64,000 bases of DNA from Gymnodinialimonas ceratoperidinii (GTDB lineage: Bacteria > Pseudomonadota > Alphaproteobacteria > Rhodobacterales > Rhodobacteraceae): positions 2,839,501-2,903,500 of the forward strand of contig NZ_CP079194.1 in the NCBI RefSeq assembly GCF_019297855.1. The letters run 5' to 3'. Shown piece after piece: positions 63,901 to 64,000 of this stretch (the stretch's first letter is position 1; every line of letters starts with the position of its first letter). A program made the translations under genes and the position numbers. A model generated the notes under the pieces. The model did not search any database, was not told the origin of the DNA, and worked only from the letters and a program-made list of their open reading frames with translations.

Positions 63901-64000
63901 ATTTCTCGGTCCCCGAGGTGCCCGATTACGTGAACCACCCCTTCCACCTGAAGCTCGCCCGCTCGGGCCGCACCCTGGAAGTGCCCGCCGACAAAAGCGC
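60996..64000 (+). CDS. Reductive dehalogenase fused to an NAD(P)H flavin/[2Fe-2S] reductase (partial, runs off right edge)
   Basis: Open frame of at least 1001 codons from ATG 60996 (MTLRFFSDKKRPVHMG). Residues about 1-690 are a corrinoid reductive dehalogenase: GLGEVSRIGEVILNPFLGPR near residue 515, TTDLPLAHDKPIDFG, then two [4Fe-4S] sets, C557-x2-C560-x2-C563-x3-C567-P and C593-x12-C606-x2-C609-x3-C613-P. From about 750 comes a phthalate-dioxygenase-reductase-like module: RQYSMCGDPAD (flavin), LMGGGIGITPMIAM (NAD(P)H) and LYTCGAERYM. A [2Fe-2S] ferredoxin domain begins near 982 (HPFHLKLARSGRTLEVPAD) and is cut by the edge. There is no Tat signal and no rdhB nearby, matching cytoplasmic, non-respiratory BhbA-type enzymes that dehalogenate halophenols. 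Confidence 0.9.
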   Translation, partial: MTLRFFSDKKRPVHMGPFPCERLARLTGMPDLSMVPPARQLSFEAEDSRSIINAMREHQAMLDAIRDGLVNRKVAEAPTDPQERARHLKAFGYFSDAAVVGICDLPRAALLEKPHVNPDVGRLAQDLRTRQTKTLAAGIDMIMADLKESMEAPPSGIEGHTHALVVLFENPRAPEADEPGTGWIADAQAHRAGLLASEAAVVLANYLRVLGHPARGHTASSADVDLHKLAVAAGLATVEDGELTHPYIGTRFGLAAVTTSFEMAPDSPLAPLDAQPKSAFGLGWKLGTASARNALNALPYAKRRFVDGAHPFETLKRVEEPTTYIDEPNVARVPKRTDMFARGQFGDMGKKMQEAAKGGHYVRKAAPSMAQRRALGAFVLLQDGTPAPEKIHLDPQEAAELVKATSYWLGADAIGISRCPDWTWYSHDARGEAIDPPHDQAINMIIDQGYETMEGSSGDDWIAVAQSMRAYLRFSLIGGVIARQIRNLGYSAKAHTVMDGEVLQPPLLLLSGLGEVSRIGEVILNPFLGPRLKSGTVTTDLPLAHDKPIDFGLQRFCESCNKCARECPSGAITAGPKLMFNGYEIWKSDSQKCATYRVTTPGGAMCGRCMKTCPWNLEGIFKEKPFQWAAMKVPQLAPALAKLDDVVENGTLNPVKKWWWDLEIDEDGGYRPTPHPVNARALQKDLDLRYEDQTLAVYPAPLAPHPYPYPFPMDREAGIAAYQAMITAEEYKALLERDERGHLHVYTAEGESPVIQVEITRAEVSAEGVTLYDFAPVNGGLLPKWRAGAHLDIVVAPEFLRQYSMCGDPADRSRYQIAVLREEAGRGGSKLMHRIFTEGRRVFISRPINHFPLDAHATKSFLMGGGIGITPMIAMAHELHAAGRDFEMHYSGRSRATMGLLPEIAAAPWADRVRLHVTDEGSRADFAAILEGYRPGWHLYTCGAERYMASVMEAAEAAGFPEEARHLEYFSVPEVPDYVNHPFHLKLARSGRTLEVPADKS

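Noticed and set aside
61863..63947. A 694-codon open frame on the minus strand opposite the dehalogenase fusion
   Set aside because: The plus-strand frame carries all iron-sulfur and flavin motifs; the minus-strand product has no motif and typical shadow composition.

Overview
The window looks like the chromosome of a marine alphaproteobacterium of the Roseobacter group (Rhodobacteraceae). The DNA is GC-rich, operons are tightly packed with ATGA-type overlaps, and the gene content is that of a consumer of algal osmolytes and aromatics. Present are a betICBA plus choX/choW choline module, Soe-type sulfite dehydrogenase, an hps-type dihydroxypropanesulfonate module, and TRAP and ABC importers. 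No rRNA, tRNA, CRISPR array, insertion sequence or prophage was seen. Counts and palindromes given here were made by eye.

Layout. 1-7.0 kb: choline import (choX, partial choW) divergent from betI-betC-betB-betA, with a BetI-type operator between them. 7.3-10.0 kb: a three-gene lipid A/glycolipid modification operon (GT2, LABN-domain protein, ArnT-like transferase). 10.0-20.6 kb: a ten-gene minus-strand operon with four Gfo/Idh/MocA dehydrogenases, a TIM-barrel isomerase/epimerase, an SDR and a ribose-type ABC importer. A divergent LacI gene lies at its head, followed by an SDR-desaturase pair. 24.1-35.6 kb: scattered catabolic genes. These are a dihydrodipicolinate-synthase-like protein coupled to an orphan molybdenum hydroxylase large subunit, a LysR regulator, a TRAP transporter, 3-hydroxyanthranilate dioxygenase, and a glutamine-synthetase-like/Rieske oxygenase pair under an IclR regulator.

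35.8-40.3 kb: soeABC. 40.5-47.5 kb: homogentisate pathway (hmgA, maiA, fahA) with accessory genes, including a 41-residue membrane protein. 47.5-53.1 kb: hpsN with two further dehydrogenases, comD/comE and an FMN alpha-hydroxyacid oxidase, facing a LacI regulator with two tandem operators. 54.5-59.8 kb: a complete HAAT (Liv-type) ABC transporter. 60.1-64.0 kb: a spermidine-synthase-like protein, then a large gene running off the right edge. That gene encodes a reductive dehalogenase fused to an NAD(P)H-dependent flavin/iron-sulfur reductase.

How the parts fit. Choline and choline-O-sulfate go to glycine betaine. Dihydroxypropanesulfonate can be oxidised to sulfolactate, sulfopyruvate and sulfoacetaldehyde. 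Sulfite released by Xsc (not in the window) could be oxidised by SoeABC. Homogentisate is cleaved to fumarate and acetoacetate. The most unusual items are the self-sufficient reductive dehalogenase, the four-dehydrogenase sugar/cyclitol operon, and the GS-like plus Rieske module that resembles gamma-glutamylation routes for aromatic amines. Two compositional markers, GTTAAC (only left of about 30 kb) and an interspersed TTCATCTTGG repeat (only right of about 38 kb), split the window and suggest different histories or a join.
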